64,000 bases of DNA from Diphasiastrum complanatum (Eukaryota > Streptophyta > Lycopodiopsida > Lycopodiales > Lycopodiaceae): NCBI GenBank assembly GCA_029204225.1, contig CM055100.1, forward strand, positions 56,029,628 to 56,093,627. Reading direction: 5' to 3'. Positions 34,405 to 45,570 of this stretch are shown one piece after another. Each line of letters opens with the position of its first letter. Positions within the stretch are counted from its first letter, which is position 1. A program made the translations under genes and the position numbers. Below the pieces are notes generated by a model. It saw only the letters and a program-made list of their open reading frames with translations, did no database searches and was not told the DNA's origin.

Positions 34405-34784
34405 CTCTCAACATCATGCAATGTCTCATGAAGGTTGCAGAGTTGATCTTGCTTCTAGCAGTACATTCTTCAGTCTACAACAGGGAGGAGATATTCTCAA
34501 CGCTGGCGCTTTTAGCTTTAGGTTCACTACCAGCCTGGACTTGACAACCATTGTGGGTTCTCGAATCTCCTAGATATTCATACTTAAATATGAGAACATT
34601 TTTATGCTATGATCTAGGTCTGGTGCTCACTGTTGGTTGCGAATCTTAACCCCATCACCAAAAATCCCGACCTTCATAGAAAATCATCAAGTTTGAAAAC
34701 CATTGCAGTCAACAGTACTGTCATGAGAAACTCCAAACTTGAAGGGGAAGAATAGCTGCTCAATAAGTTTAAAATGACGATAAC

Positions 34785-37700
34785 TCAATCTCCATGAATT
34801 GTATAGCGCTCCCACTTCTTGGTTGGATCGTAAATCTGCATGTCAGTCAAACAGACTTCAGGGCTGCAAATAGAATCACTACGATCACATGATATTCTAA
34901 TTCAGCATCACTTCCCTAAAACTTACAACCCTAAGAGACATTGACACATACCTCCCATCTAGATGCAGGAAAGATATGCTTGTTCTTTTCATACCAGTGT
35001 CGTTCTACAACTTTGCCTGCATGTGACTGCAAATCCAGCCAGAAATTCCAACAGATACTTACTAAAAGCACCTTATCCAACAGACGACCATGACCTTTGA
35101 CATGCAAATATCACAAGAAGAACCTTCTCGCATAAATTGCTCATAACAAAGTACCTCATCTTTCTCTATTGTGGCATCTGCAATCGTCCGAATGTCTTCA
35201 TGTACATCAAAGTGGAATAGCTGCATACAAAGTTCAGAATCCTTAGGACATTTCTAAGTTTCAGTAGAGGTGAGAGCATACATAAGAATGCTCAGGCGCT
35301 TGGACGAATATACACAACTTACAGGTCCACTCTTCCCCCTTGCCTTGTTGATGATTAATTCGTAGAAGCTGTGTTGCTGAAGACAGAAATTTATGTCAAA
35401 TGAAGCAATTGACAGCATATTGCTAGAAGAACCTAAAACTGCAAGAGCTGCTTTACATACACATTATCCAATTTGTGCAACAAACAAAAACTGCATAAAG
35501 CTTACGTGAGGTATGATTAAATCTTCTTTTACATATAACAGGTTCTCCACAGAGGCTGTTCGGATTTCTCTGAATTCTGAAGCCAGCTGTTGCTGAACAG
35601 CACGTAAAAACTCAGCTATAGTATCTCCCTTTCTTGCCTGTACAACAAAATAAAATGGACAGCACCAGTGAAAATTGAAAAAAAATAAAACACAAAGTCC
35701 AGAAGATGCAGGCAGAGTGTTGACAAATATAACCTGAATCACTCGTCTATGACCAGCTCCGTCCCAGTAACTATAGGTGATTTCCAGTGGTTCATCTGCA
35801 GCATTCAAATACTTAACTAGAGCATGCAAAATTACAACCAACCTATGATGCACCTCTTGAAAAATAATATATAAAGGAACTTTTGAAAGACATTGCAGGA
35901 AAAGACTGCCTCAAGTGACCGTCTCAATAGTATGGCAGTCCTGCTTTGTTTTACCTACACATCCTACTACAAACGACATACTTTTTACGCGCTCTTGCTC
36001 GCTGAGCCACTGTTTCCCAAGTCGTTCCCTCTCTGTCTGCTCCTCAGCCTCACGCTCCCTGAAGTATCACCCTCCATCCCCTTAACAAGGTGTTAATACT
36101 TCCAATGCTATAGAAACTGTGCATGCTACAGAATGTCCACTAACACAAAATGAGTACATGTAATCATTCCATTTAAGAAATATACTTCACATCCAGGATG
36201 CTACTCATAATCGTACCTGTCTGGTAAGAAGCTTGTCTCTACAGAAGGGTCTTTGCCAAATTTTCCAAGCCTCTGCTTTTTAGGCTCCTCATCTGTCAAA
36301 TCAATGATCACTTTCTTATTTGAAAAGTTCAAGGTCCATTAAGAAAGACCTGAAGGATAACTATACTATGCCTTTACAACAACTCCACTTGCGAGCGTCT
36401 ACCTACAAAAGTGTGATTCAAGATGGATCTATAAACACCATGTATACTTTCTTTGGACCAGCAGAACATGCCTTAGCTATCTATCATCCTTCCCACACAC
36501 TGAATCCCTAAACAAAAGAGACTACAAATCAATGAACATTCACGCTAAATACTCATTTGAAAGAACAACGGGCTCAAAGGAGTGTGAATTCATATGTCAA
36601 AGCAACAGACAGGACTATAAAACAAGGCAACCAGGAAAGTGAATGGGAATAGGAAACAAGAACAAGAAACGAAAACATCCCAAAAAAATGGGAATGGGAA
36701 CTGCAATGCCACATCATCATAGTGACATATTATAAAGGGACTCTCATACACTTCAGAGTTAGAAAATCAAAGTAGATTGTGTTGTGAAATTACACACTAT
36801 GTGGACAAATAGAGGATGAGTACAATATGCATGCAAGGGCACAGCTTTGTAAACAAAATATATGTAAATTACCTCTAGATTTTTTTATTTACTGCTTTTT
36901 GGGTCCTTAGAAACATTGTGACCAGGGATCAAGTTCCAACCACAATGCACATGCACATGTGCTGTGAGCACATTCTCTGGGCCATTCCCGTTTGTGTGCA
37001 CAGCCAAGACCAGTCTGGGAACTAGTGGCATGTAAAAGGCCATGTTCCAACATTCCCTGGTCACCACGCTATCAAAGCATGCACTAGCTATGAAAAGCCA
37101 AACAATATCAAAAGCAGCGCTAGTTATGAAAATATCAAATAATGCCATGCTTCAATTTGTATAGAAGAGCTAAATCAGATTGAAGGGAACCCTACCAATA
37201 GGTCCATTCTCATTGTCATCTTCATCTGTCTCGCCATCAACTTCATCTGCAAAAGACAATCGAGAAGGCCCTTTTGCCCTCCTTTTCTTCCTTTTCTGCA
37301 AGTGAAGTTCTTCCTCTCTGCATTGAAAATATGACTTCTAGGTGTCTTAAGTTGTCCCCAGATTAAAAAAAAAAAGGCAGTATTCCTCCAACAAACAATG
37401 AAATTGTCCCAGGAACCTAAAATTTACTTGTGTAATTTTTAGATACAGCCGAAGATAAGAAACCAGTGCATATCTATCTCTATCATTCATGAGCTAGACC
37501 AGGAATCAGCAAACTTTTTACATGCAACTAAGAATGAGACAGAGCTATGAAAAATGAACTCCAGCTCCAAACTTGGAAATTGCAAGAAAAAGCCCAACTA
37601 AACGAAAAAGAGCCATACTCTTGCGCAAGCTTCTGCAGTTTCTCCTTTTCCTCCTCTTCAATTTTACTACGTAGGTTTACTCTCTATGTCAACAATACAA

Positions 37701-40700
37701 AGGTAGTTTAGAGTCAGTTTTCTTCCAAGAAGCTTCACCCTGGAAAAGGGTAACAAAAATAGTAATGAACTAGGAAGATTCTCTTATCTAGAACTAATTA
37801 AAGTGCAATGATGTGAATTTTCTCTCAAAGTCTGGACATGAGGCAACATCGACATTGACCCATGGCATTTTGTACAAGCAGGGGTATTTGCAGAAAGAGT
37901 TCAATATTTAACTATGCAAAATTAGTCAAAAGACTGGATGAAAGCACTAACCTTCTCCACAAACTGCTCTCTGGTGACGAGACCAACTGTTTCTTTCTTG
38001 AAAGCACTCTCTAGGAGCTGCATATAACACACCTTTGTTAAATACTCTTGATCTTAGTAAATTAGTTGCTAAACAGTCCTCACCGCAAACAGCTTGTCAC
38101 AAACATAAAGGAAAAAAGTAAGATTTTTTTTTGGATAAGCTTTGCTCCCTTGGGATAAAACCACCGATATGTGGTTCTATGGTTGTTCTTGGTTCTTTCC
38201 AATGATATACTTCTACTTTGTTGTCCTAATAACCTAAAATAGTATTTTTCAGACAAATAACCCTCGCAGGGAGTTTTCTGATGGAACTAACCTTCGTAGG
38301 ATTGACTAGAGACTGAAAACAATGTAATACAGCTCTGGTAGTATCGACAAGGGTTAATAACAAGTTTTTATTGATTTTTTAAGGTTCTTTTGTTATTTTG
38401 CCCTTTTTGGCTAATTTAACTTTTGCATGGCTTCCAAAACCAGGTAGGAACCCTTGCAGACCTTAGAGAATGCCAAATTTGGCAATTTGGAGGTGGGGCG
38501 AAAGTTGCCTGAGCAATTAAGAGCGCTTTGCTTTCTTTATGAAAAATTTAAAGGGTTTTTTGATGTTTTTTTCAAGTTTCTGGAAAATGGCTGGGAAATA
38601 ACCTTCACCCTTCAAATTGCAGCTGCACTGCATCAGGGCGGTCCTGCCTGCAAGTCGGCGAGGGTTAGTTCCAAAGGAACAGAAATTTTTCAGCTTTGAT
38701 GACGATTTTGCCCTTCTTCTCTCCCAAATTGCAGAGAAATGAATGTTTTTTTTTTCTTTCTGATTTTCTGATTTTCTGGTTTCCAAGAGGATCTTAGCAC
38801 TGATATACTGTCTCTCCTTCCCTACTCGTCAGGCACAAGTGATTACAAGCAGGAATTCCAATCAAAATCACGCAAATCATCAAAATCTAACCCTAAAACA
38901 CCACAAGATGCAAATCTAACCCTACTATGCAAAATCATCATGCCTAAATGCAAGCTAACATCCATCCAAGCATCACATCCATGGTAGCAAACCGAAAATA
39001 ATGGTGATCTGACAACGGTGCCAAAATTGTAGGGACTTTTCCTCACCCACTTTTAAACCATATTTCCAATCAAAGACAAGGCAAACAAGATAGGTAGTGG
39101 TTTCTTCTTTCATGGCTTCTGCTTTTGCTTTTTGGCATAGAATATTGTCTATAAGTATGTAATGCACCCTAGTCCATAGACAATGGGACATAGTTGGAGT
39201 ACATCTCATCATTATGGTTCATCATTGTTGTTTGTGTTCTCTTTCATGTGTATGTCTAACAACAATAGGAATCTTGTCTTGGGTAACTTGTATGAACAAG
39301 TCGGTTTTCTAACATGGTATTAGAGCACAGTTCAACCATCATATGCAGGTTGATTCGACCATCTTCAAGGTCTAAAGGTGGTGTCCCTAGCCAACTCACA
39401 ATTTTGATTTTCATCTACTAGGGTGGCAGCTTTGTGGAAGGAGATTCGGCTCTACAAGGAGGAGTTGTGCTGCATAAGAAGACTACAAAGTCTGCCTTAA
39501 ATCTCAAAGTTGTTGCAACTTGTTGTTCGCTGGAGAACTGAAGGTTGGTAGCTGTTTTTCAAACAAGAATTTTCCAGGCAATTGATCGTTGGGATTTATA
39601 GGAAGATTGTCGCTTTTTAGACAGGGAGATTGCTGTTTTTTTAGGAAATTATTTGCTACAAAGATTGCAAATTCAAAGGAGGATTGATAATTTTTTTTAC
39701 AAGAAGACTAGTTGTTTGTGGGAAATTTGGTTATTTGAACTAAAATCACTTCAAATTTATGATTAATTAGAGTAAAGGTTTGTTGTGGTGGTTAAGGAAA
39801 GTTCTAAATACCATCCTAGTATAGTTGTCTGTTCAAGAGGTGGTATCAAGTGAGTTCGAGAGAACATCATTGTTGTTTTTCTCTTTCATGTGTATGTCTA
39901 ACAATAATAGGAACCTTGTCTTGGGTAACTTGTATGAACAAGTCAGTTTTCTAACACAACGATAGTAAGTGAAGCCTTCGTTAGGTTGCTTTGGTTGTGG
40001 TGAGAATCATCAATTGCAGAATGTCCCCATAACGGCAAATATATACCTTTTAGTTGTGAATGTGGATATGGGCACAAGGATTGTCCAGTATGACCGACTT
40101 CTAGTGCACCAATCAATTACATATTAATCAAACCAACAAGGCCAATTTCAATATCAAGTGGACCACGAGCCTATCCTCGATTTCCAAGCACACCTATTGC
40201 TAGAAATTACAAGGGCACAAAAGGGCAAAGAAAAATGAAGGAAGATCTACTTGTACCAACTCAGTATGTACCAGAACGATCAAATGCAGTACCATTGTCA
40301 ACTCAGAACTATCATGATGGAAGGGCGGAGCCAAAGAGATACCAAAAAGAGTTTCAAGATGAAGAGAAACCCCCAGTGGCATGTAACATTAATACGAGAC
40401 CATCAAGGATGTTGCAAGAGTCAATGCAAAATACTCAGTTACACCATAGAGATTGAGTTGTTTCAAAAGATGGAACATGAAGAACCACGAACTAAGTTAT
40501 TGTCATGTCTACTCTCAAGTCGAATGGACATCACATTTAAAGAGTTTATGAGCATAGTGCCTAATGCCAAGGAGACTCTCATAAGTTGATTACAGAAGGA
40601 GGATAAGTCAGTTGTTGAAGAGCAATTATATGTGCAAGTGATGATCCTAACAATGAAGTGCTACATATTGGAACGACATGGGAGAATGATCAACAAAATA

Positions 40701-42202
40701 TTACTTTGCCAATACAACATGAATTGTATGGAGAAGAAGCACAGTGGTAGATGGTGGTTCAGGAGTTAACCTAATCTCTACAAAGCTCAAGCCGAGCCGG
40801 CCATGGTTAAGAGTTGGTAATGTAATTCACAATTGGCGAACAAGAAAAATTAAATTTGGCAATGAAGAACAAACAGTCAAAGTTGATCCATCAACAAGAG
40901 CAGTGAAGCTTGTGCCACAAAAAATGGATGATGACTCTTCCACAAAGCACCATACTATTGATTGTCCAGAAAGAAAGACAACTCTAAATACTCATTGTGA
41001 TTCTCAAATAGACATGGTAGAATGGAAAGAGAGCAACAATGGATTGCATGGCTATTTGTGAATGCAAAGGAGAATCGAAGCTAGCTAAAGCACCGCCAAA
41101 GAGAAATGCCATGGATATGCCAACTACTTCGGATGTAAATCTTGTAAATATTGATTGCAATTCACAAGAACTATTCTTTGCATAACAAAATTTATCAAAT
41201 CAGCCATTAATTTGTATGGATCCACTCGTATCCGAATGCACAATTCTCAATAATCCTTTATACGAAGCTACGTGTGCACCAACACTTAAAGATCCTCTGT
41301 TATACAGAAGATCCAACATAGAACACATGGCAATGTAAGCAAAAACAAGGACGAGGTAACTCCCATAATTATAGTCCCAAGGTGGAGATGGGACTAGTGG
41401 TAGCAAGGGTTGTATTTCAATGAAGTCGCATTCATCCACAAACGAAACTTTAGGTTTTATGTAAGCGAATGCTTATCTACGATTACATTGGTATTTCATC
41501 GAATAGATAGAAATTAAAAATGATTATTTGGCCATTGCAAGACTTAAATCAAGTAGGGACCTAAAAATCAAGTTACTGAGCACGGTTCTGAGAACCGTAC
41601 GGTTCTCAGAAAATTTAAGGGGGACCCATGGTGAACCGTACTAACTAATTAATTAATTAATTATTATTTTTTTGTTCCTACCCCAAAAACAGCCTAAAAA
41701 TATGCAAAAAAAAGGCAAAAAAATGTTTGTGTCTATGAAATCTGTGTCTGTGTCTTCTGTGAAATATGTGTCTGTGGATTTTTACAGTTCTATTTTACAA
41801 TTCGAATTATCATAAACAGCCCTAAAACTGTAAAATAAGGGCCAAAAACTTTTTTGGGGGAGAAAAAAATAATTAATTAATTAATTGCAGGAACCGTAGC
41901 ACGGTTCAATGAACCGTGGTACGGTTCCTTCCACGGTTCCCAGGACCCACGGTTCTGGGAACCGTGGGTTCTATGGCAGGAATTGGCATAAAGCCAATGA
42001 GGCCAAGTGCCCATTCTCCACCATAAATAGTGGCACCATGCACTTCATTTTTTATGTTCAATCAAGAAGGGTGGAGACTCTACCATTTTGGCATTGAATG
42101 TCCTTACTTCTCCTCCTCCTCTTTCTCTCTCTCTCTCATGTTTTTTGCTATTTTGATGTTGTTGGATTTGCTCATTAAGGTATTTGAATGTTATTGCTAT
42201 CG

Positions 42203-42280
<78 letters not shown>

Positions 42281-44825
42281 CACTAAGAACTTGGCTTGAT
42301 AAGCTAGGAGATTAGTCTGAGTCCTGACATGTAATACTCTGAGTCTTGACATGTATTGGTGGTGTTGCTCATTTCCTTTGTGTCCTTTTCTTCATCAAGT
42401 TCTGTTGGAATATCAATCCACACTCTGGAGAGAACTATCAAACAAGCTCAGTGGTAGAGCATCCCATCCGGTATGAGGGAGGTCGTGGGTTCGAATCCTA
42501 GTCTGTCCATCCATATTGTGATTTATGGATTTCTAACATGGTATCAGAGCCAAGTTAGACCTAACAGTTCATGGTGTCAAAGCCATGGTTAGGTGGCCCA
42601 AGTTGTGGGGCAGGTGACATCTAGGACCCCAACCAAGTGTGGCTTGAGGCGGGGGGGTTTGGAATATCAATCCACACTCTAGAGAGAACTATCAAACAGG
42701 ATAGCTCAGTGGTAGAGCATCCCATCCGGTATGAGGGAGGTCCTGGGTTCGAATCCTAGTCTATCCATCCATATTGTGATTTATGGATTTCTAACAAGTT
42801 CCTCTAAAATTAGATTGTTATTCACAACCTCCTTAGTGTCTCATGTAGCGTATCCAAAAAAAGTACAAGATGTAGTAGTGATGGCTAGCTTTTTGATGCC
42901 CTATATCTCCAAGCCCTTCTCTATGTTAACTCTCTTGGCCTCCCATACAATCAACAACTCCTCATCTCACTTAGCCTTTATTTGTTGCTCAACTCCATCT
43001 TCTCAAAGCCACTTCAAACTTGCTATGATCTTATCAAAGACAAGTAGGTTGAGGTCCATAGACTAACATATCCAAAATTTAGGGCTTTAACCTATTTATC
43101 CTCTTGGTGTGAATAAAGAAAAACATGTTCCAATCCCACTCACAAGGTGAAGTTGTAATCATTTGGCTAAAAACTTTGATGGCCAATACTTGTACCTAAA
43201 TTAGGGATGCTCCAAAAAGTTCCCACCATTGCACACCCATAAGCTTCTATGATGACATGATTGCCAACCGTGATCAAATCTTCCATGGTGATATTTGTAC
43301 ATGATTAATTCATAAAATCTTCTTGTTCTTTGATAATGCCACTTCTGTATTTCTGCATCTCAATCATCCACTTGGAGCAAAAATATGCATTGGACTCTTG
43401 ACCCATGCCCAATCACCAAGGATGTAACATAAACGTTGTTGCATACAAAGGAGAACGAATCATTTTGTATCTAGAAAAACAGCACTCCATTACAATGCAC
43501 ATTAAAGAGTCATCAAACGTAGTTCATGAAATCACCCCCTTGCTTAAACAGTCCATCAAATCTTATTGAAACCTGAGTCTCAACTCTCCTAAAACTCGAT
43601 AATCCAAATCCCAAGCTAATGAATGATAGAAAAGCAGTCATAAGAATACATTTTGATTAAGGCAACATTAGGGCAGGCTAATTTGTGCAGCTACCAACAA
43701 ATTCCCAAAGCTTACTATCTACCAAGGCTCAAACTGAGTAATCTATATGTCTTGTAAGTCCATGAATGTTTTTTTATGACAATCTGCCTTGACTTGTGGC
43801 TAAACACAAGCTAATCCTAGTTAGTGAGAGATGTACTACAATCTCTATCATCAAAACTAGTAAATCAAGACCCGCCTAGGGGAATGTATGATCTTTGGTT
43901 CGCATTCGCATTAAAGTTTCTGGTATCAAGGCTGGCAGCTGGGCAGCACATAGTTAGTCAAGGATGTAGTACAAACTTTATCACCAAAACCAACAAGTGA
44001 GGACCCATGTTATTCACACTCTTCGTAATAAGGTTACTCTACTTGAAGGAAGCACAAGCAAAAGTACTTGATAAACCCAAAACATATATTGAAAAAGATC
44101 TGAGCTAAAAGTTAGCCTATATGGACCATGAGCTAGGATATGTTACATTCTAAAACTTAGTAGTCTTAAGATGTGCATGGGTTTGCCTCCTCTGAAGAAA
44201 TTCAAACCTAAAAGTACTGGGCCCTTCATACCCAAATCTGAACCTGGATGACAATGTTGTGCTAATTCAATACCAAAAACTTCAGTAACAAGTATTAATC
44301 GAGCATATCAGCAGCTGATGTCCTTGCAAGAATGGAGTTAGAAGCTAACTTGAGTGATTTCCCCGATCATTATTTGTGAAGACCTATCATCCTACAGATA
44401 CAATATGGAAGTATGCTTCATAGTACAACTTTGCAAGTAGCTAGCTACAAAAAAGGAGTTCTTTCTAACTTTAAATCTTTGTAGTTACTCAAAAAGTAAG
44501 CGTCTGTAACCGGCGAAAAGGCACCAGGCATCAATTTGCATGAAAATGTAGAATTGCTCAGCACAAGGAATGCTCGCAAACCCTACAAACTAACAAGCGA
44601 CAACTGGTACTTTTTCAGTAATCGCCATTGAAGCAATGTAATGTAATACCAATAACTGACCTCAGATGTTCCAGAGCCAAACTGGAGTAGGCCCCCTTGC
44701 CCTTCCGCGGACTTCTTCTTCAGATCCTGAATGCGCTTGCGCTCGGTTTCCCTCTGTTTCTCCAACCGCCGGATGCGAGCCGCATCCTGTGCCGTGCCCA
44801 CGTATCCATCCCCCATGCCCGACAT
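34785..44825 (-). CDS. XCT: XAP5 CIRCADIAN TIMEKEEPER (XCT / FAM50 family), 12 exons
   Basis: Coding exons on the minus strand: 44825-44661, 38017-37952, 37683-37619, 37317-37196, 36292-36217, 36058-35982, 35795-35734, 35637-35506, 35376-35323, 35220-35155, 35026-34952, 34835-34785 (TGA). They total 1011 nt, 336 residues, with GT/AG at every junction and consistent phase. The protein opens [20 protein letters not shown], then a charged coiled segment (KFEEEEKEK-like, exon 3), a basic nuclear-signal-like stretch (exon 4, [19 protein letters not shown]) and the XAP5 domain (exons 5-12) with [40 protein letters not shown] and the end [14 protein letters not shown] is a nuclear protein of eukaryotes; in Arabidopsis it affects the circadian clock, small-RNA production and pre-mRNA splicing. 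Length and ends match the family. Intron 1 is about 6.6 kb; the others are 96-903 bp. All key domain text is intact, so the gene is probably functional. Confidence 0.96.
39220..39956 (+). mobile_element. TRIM-like non-autonomous LTR element
   Basis: Direct repeats at 39220-39314 (95 bp) and 39865-39956 (92 bp) share CATCATTGTTGTTT, CTCTTTCATGTGTATGTCTA, CTTGTCTTGGGTAACTTGTA and TTTTCTAACA. The left copy is followed at once by TGGTATTAGAGC (39315-39326), one base from the initiator-Met tRNA primer site. The ~550-bp interior has no coding. LTR starts are uncertain by a few bases, and no matching target duplication was found. Confidence 0.75.
39975..41070 (+). pseudogene. Ty3/gypsy-type gag knuckle and protease fragment
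   Basis: Zinc-knuckle text [12 protein letters not shown] at about 39990 breaks by frameshift into [13 protein letters not shown]. Open frames at 40235-40589 have [20 protein letters not shown], like the gag-pol junction of plant gypsy elements. At 40747-40780 [12 protein letters not shown] matches the retropepsin motif (D-G-S-G). No RT follows. The knuckle resembles the gag at 9.9-10.6 kb, so the two are probably relatives. Confidence 0.65.
41581..41970. mobile_element. MITE-like foldback with CACGGTTC subterminal repeats
   Basis: The left arm begins CACGGTTCTGAGAACCGT and the right arm, reverse-complemented, CACGGTTCCCAGAACCGT. GAACCGT/ACGGTTC is repeated many times in both arms, and both arms then run into (AATT)n next to a poly(A/T) middle. 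There is no coding. No target duplication was recognised, so the family is undecided. Confidence 0.6.
42204..42275. repeat. (GT)n(GA)n microsatellite
   Basis: (GT)n from 42204 to about 42242, then (GA)n to about 42275, in XCT intron 1. Confidence 0.95.
42539..42550 (+). other. Primer binding site (tRNA-iMet)
   Basis: TGGTATCAGAGC, complementary to the 3' end of plant initiator-Met tRNA, starts at the base after the left LTR. Confidence 0.9.
42699..42766 (+). other. tRNA-like unit with pol III box A and box B in the right LTR
   Basis: Box A TAGCTCAGTGG at 42702-42712 fits TRGYNNARNNG. Box B GGTTCGAATCC at 42746-42756 matches the consensus exactly. They are 33 bases apart, as in real tRNA genes. 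A D-arm (GCTC/GAGC) and a T-arm (CTGGG/CCTAG) can form. The anticodon stem is imperfect, and the acceptor is abnormal: GGATAG pairs with CTATCC but leaves no normal positions 8 and 9. It is not a functional tRNA gene. The left LTR keeps box B (42488-42498), but a 4-bp deletion changes the first base of box A. No TTTT terminator lies within the LTR. Confidence 0.8.
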
Positions 44826-44860
44826 CTTGCCCGCTCGCTTTTCAAACAACACCCTCTCGC

Positions 44861-44896
<36 letters not shown>

Positions 44897-45060
44897 GCGA
44901 TAGCTCTTCCCTTCCTCTACCCAGTCTTTTTTTTTTTTGATAATAATATAAGTGAATACACACTTTCTCTTTCCATAGAGTCTACCTCCCTTAAAAAAAA
45001 AAACATATAAACTATAAACACCTTTTTCTTGATGAGCAAGATGGGGAGGCATTTTTATTA
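44826..45060 (-). promoter_or_regulatory. XCT 5' leader / proximal upstream region with (CT)n
   Basis: Directly upstream of the XCT start codon the plus strand has (CT)n at about 44871-44896, so the leader strand is (GA)n. Pyrimidine/purine tracts of this kind are common in plant 5' leaders. No TATA box is claimed, and the transcription start cannot be set. Confidence 0.4.
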
Positions 45061-45422
45061 ATTACAATTCAATCTTTAGTAATGCCTTGTGCTCAGGTGT
45101 CCTTGGTATTTTGGGATCACTTCCAAGAACATAATGTCCATCCAATTTTCTCTCTCCTAAGAATCTATCGTTCTCTCTCCGGTGGATTTTCACTTTCTCT
45201 CTCCTCTCTTTGGTGAAATGTGCATGTGCTATGTGGCAGCTCGTCATTGGCTGTCCACACATCCACATTCCACCACAAACGTAAAAAAATTTGCGAAAAG
45301 AAAACGGCAAAAAACCGGATAAAAAAAAAAAAAACCGGTCCACGCGTACGGTCGTCCGGCCGTACCGTACGGCCAAAAAACGAAAAAAAAAAAAAAAAAA
45401 AAAAAAACTTCGCACAATGGCA

Positions 45423-45552
45423 TTACGTAGGGGAAGGCCCGAAGCCCTCGGGCCTTCCTTGCTGGTCGAGGCCTGCCCTCGGGCTCCCGCCCTCGGACAA
45501 GGGCCCTCCCAACAAGGAAGGCCCTCAAGCAGGGCCTTCCCCCCCACGTAAA
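45423..45552. mobile_element. GC-rich foldback element (MITE-like)
   Basis: About 130 bp with long inverted ends: left TTACGTAGGGGAAGGCCC then GGGCCTTCCTTG, right (reverse complement) TTACGTGGGGGGGAAGGCCC then GGGCCTTCCTTG. The block is far richer in G and C than its neighbours and would fold into a strong hairpin. Short frames in it are artefacts of the palindrome. Confidence 0.65.
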
Positions 45553-45570
45553 GACGTTGCTAAGCTTTGA

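Larger units (their letters stand above)
42403..42796 (+). mobile_element. TRIM retrotransposon with tRNA-like LTRs
   Basis: A 394-bp element flanked by a perfect 5-bp duplication, AGTTC, at 42398-42402 and 42797-42801. The left LTR is 42403-42538 (136 bp, TGTTGG...CTAACA) and the right LTR 42657-42796 (140 bp). They differ by about three substitutions, a 4-bp gap and the first two bases. TGGTATCAGAGC (42539-42550) directly after the left LTR is a perfect initiator-Met primer site. GAGGCGGGGGGG (42646-42657) is the polypurine tract. The 118-bp interior has no coding capacity. Both LTRs carry a tRNA-like unit. This is the architecture of a terminal-repeat retrotransposon in miniature, which depends on another element for enzymes. 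Confidence 0.93.
38018..44660 (-). other. XCT intron 1, 6.6 kb, transposon-filled
   Basis: Donor GTCAGT at 44660 and acceptor TGCAG ending at 38018 define the intron. Insertions within it: a TRIM-like element at 39220-39956, a gypsy fragment at 39975-41070, a MITE-like foldback at 41581-41970, a microsatellite at 42204-42275 and the tRNA-LTR TRIM at 42403-42796. Stretches 38020-39200 and 42820-44650 hold nothing recognisable. Confidence 0.85.

Noticed and set aside
34287-34544. Small plus-strand gene after XCT
   Set aside because: No family match, and it overlaps a 60-bp tandem duplication and the likely XCT 3' region.
42699-42766. A functional tRNA gene
   Set aside because: Box A and B are good, but the acceptor stem lacks normal geometry, the anticodon stem has a mismatch, and the unit is repeated inside the LTRs of a retroelement.
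42403-42796. A Cassandra element (5S rRNA in LTR)
   Set aside because: No 5S rRNA sequence is present; the pol III boxes are tRNA-type.
44826-44963. N-terminal extension of XCT from an upstream ATG
   Set aside because: It consists of Arg/Glu/Ser repeats from a (GA)n tract; the family start [15 protein letters not shown] is at 44825.
45062-45570. Overlapping frames on both strands near the GC-rich block
   Set aside because: They arise from poly(A) tracts and a palindrome and show no domain.
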